Source of the DNA: Actinomadura_E scrupuli
Lineage (GTDB): Bacteria; Actinomycetota; Actinomycetes; Streptosporangiales; Streptosporangiaceae
NCBI RefSeq assembly: GCF_050971785.1
Contig: NZ_JBPCCU010000002.1
Coordinates: 806,001-870,000 of the forward strand
Length of the DNA stretch: 64,000 nt
Reading direction: 5' to 3'
This document shows positions 62,775 to 64,000 of this stretch, piece by piece. The notes below the pieces were generated by a model. It did no database searches. It was not told the origin of the DNA and saw nothing but the letters and a program-made list of their open reading frames with translations. Positions within the stretch are counted from its first letter, which is position 1, and each line of letters opens with the position of its first letter. Both the position numbers and the translations under genes were made by a program.

Positions 62775-64000
62775 TCAGTGCACCGGGGTCGGGCTCCGGT
62801 CCGTCTCCTGCTGCGCGTGGCCGGTGACCGCGTCGCCGTGCCCCGGCCACCAGGCCCAGTGGCCCAGCAGCGCGGTGAGGCCCGGCACCAGGAAGGCCGA
62901 CATCACGAACGCCGAGAGCAGGATGCCGATCGCGACCCCGAAGCCGATCTGCGCCACGAACGACATCGGCGACAGCACGAGCACCCCGAAGGTGCCGGCC
63001 AGGATCACACCCGCCGCGGCCACCGTCGGGCCCGCGTGCTGGACCCCGAGCTCGGCTGCGCGCCGGGGGCTGTGGCCCTCACGCGCCTCCTCCCGGAGCC
63101 GGGCGATCATCAGGATGTTGTAGTCCGTCCCGATCGCCATGACGAACAGGTAGAGGAAGATCGGCAACTGGAAGATCAGGCCGGGCTTGCCCTCGATGCC
63201 CTGGAAGAGGAACACCGTGGCGCCGAGGGTCGCGGCGAAGCCCAGCAGCACCGCCACCACCAGGTAGAGCGGTGCCACCAGCGAGCGCAGCAGCAGGGCC
63301 AGGATGATCGCGATCAGGATCACCGCGACCGGCAGGATGACCGACAGGTCCCGGTTGTTGATGACGTTGATGTCCGCGAAGGCCGCCGTCTGACCGCCGA
63401 CCAGCGCCTTGGTGCCGGGCGGGGCGTTCTTGTGGACGTAGTCCCTGAGCGGCCCCTTGACCAGCCTGATGGCCTCGTTGGAGTTGGGGTTCTGCTTGAG
63501 CACCAGGCTGAGCTTGGCGACGGACTTGTCCGCGCTCATCACGGCGGGGGCGACCTGGGCGACCCCGGGCCCGCCCGACAGGGTCTTGCCGAAGGAGGCG
63601 ACGGTGGCCTGGTCGAGCGGGCCGCCGCCCTTGACGAAGACGTCGGTCGGGGTCAGCGTGCCGGCTGCGAAGTTCTTGCGCAGGTCCTTCATCGCCTTGG
63701 CCGACTCGGTGTTCTGCGGGGCGCCGGCGGTGAAGTCGTAGTCCGCCTTGAAGCCGAGCGCGCCCACGGCGAGCACGAGCAGCAGCAGGCCGGAGGCGAG
63801 CGCGGTGACCGCCGGACGGCGCCCGACGGCACCGCCGAGCTTGACCCACAGGCCCGGCTTCGGCTCCTTCTTCCACGCCTTCGACGGCCAGAACACCGCC
63901 GGGCCGATCAGCGAGACCAGCGCGGGCACCAGCGTCATGGACGTGATGAACATCACGCCGACCGCGATCGCCAGCTGCGGGCCGAGGGCACCGTAGGACT
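62775..64000 (-). CDS. MMPL-family RND transporter (partial, N-terminus beyond right edge)
   Basis: 408 codons are visible, open to the right end of the window. It shows AIAVGVMFITSMTLVPALVSL, a periplasmic porter domain (about 65-200 of the visible part) and then five helices with GTDYNILMIARLREEARE, the proton-relay region of MMPL proteins, and GPTVAAAGVILAGTFGVL. MmpL proteins export lipids or glycolipids across the membrane. The N-terminal half, with its own helix bundle, is missing only because the window ends. Confidence 0.92.
   Translation of the reverse strand, partial: SYGALGPQLAIAVGVMFITSMTLVPALVSLIGPAVFWPSKAWKKEPKPGLWVKLGGAVGRRPAVTALASGLLLLVLAVGALGFKADYDFTAGAPQNTESAKAMKDLRKNFAAGTLTPTDVFVKGGGPLDQATVASFGKTLSGGPGVAQVAPAVMSADKSVAKLSLVLKQNPNSNEAIRLVKGPLRDYVHKNAPPGTKALVGGQTAAFADINVINNRDLSVILPVAVILIAIILALLLRSLVAPLYLVVAVLLGFAATLGATVFLFQGIEGKPGLIFQLPIFLYLFVMAIGTDYNILMIARLREEAREGHSPRRAAELGVQHAGPTVAAAGVILAGTFGVLVLSPMSFVAQIGFGVAIGILLSAFVMSAFLVPGLTALLGHWAWWPGHGDAVTGHAQQETDRSPTPVH

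Overview
The window is high-GC actinomycete chromosome. GTG and TTG starts are frequent, genes often overlap by 4 bases, and the core gene order (glmU-prs-rplY-pth, mfd-mazG, eno-ftsB-DUF501-ppx, ndh-cfa, thiolase-cbs) resembles what I recall of Streptomyces and relatives. Lipoprotein, FHA-ABC and MMPL families fit too. The exact genus cannot be fixed from the sequence; a Streptosporangiales-like or related filamentous actinomycete is my guess. I saw no transposase, integrase, phage gene or CRISPR array.

Layout. 1-5.0 kb: a divergent tamR/tam pair with two operator copies, a VOC protein, a two-gene unknown operon behind a perfect LexA (SOS) box, and a desaturase-TetR operon behind a perfect 29-bp palindrome. 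5.0-9.4 kb: tRNA-Gln, glmU, prs, L25 and pth. 9.7-31.1 kb: a large surface-polysaccharide locus. It holds an initiating sugar-phosphate transferase, a complete dTDP-rhamnose set (rmlA, B, D, C), two glycosyltransferases, a flippase, an O-antigen ligase/polymerase-like protein, a Wzz-like chain-length protein and secreted GH26-like and beta-helix lipoproteins. Mixed into it are genes for making and recycling activated sulfate: cysQ, cysD, cysN, a sulfurylase-like/APS-kinase fusion and a TauE/SafE exporter. 32.3-37.5 kb: mfd, a SurA-like lipoprotein and mazG. 37.6-44.8 kb: a class A PBP with PASTA, a secreted histidine-rich peptide, and a sulfate ABC importer operon ending in an Rrf2 regulator. 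45-49.8 kb: eno, ftsB/divIC, DUF501, ppx, a family-5 uracil-DNA glycosylase and a DUF4232 lipoprotein. 50-64 kb: ndh-2, a cyclopropane synthase-like methyltransferase, an unusual short tRNA with a UAA anticodon, BI-1, a DUF4287 protein, thiolase, cystathionine beta-synthase, an SGNH hydrolase, a beta-propeller lipoprotein, an FHA-FHA-ABC transporter and the C-terminal part of an MMPL transporter.

How it may work together. Sulfate import (43.8-41.1 kb), sulfate activation to APS and PAPS (CysDN plus the APS kinase), PAP removal (CysQ) and polysaccharide assembly lie within 35 kb. I infer that the locus makes a rhamnose-containing glycan that may be sulfated. No sulfotransferase was recognised in the window, so sulfation is a hypothesis. 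The same genes could partly serve general cysteine synthesis.
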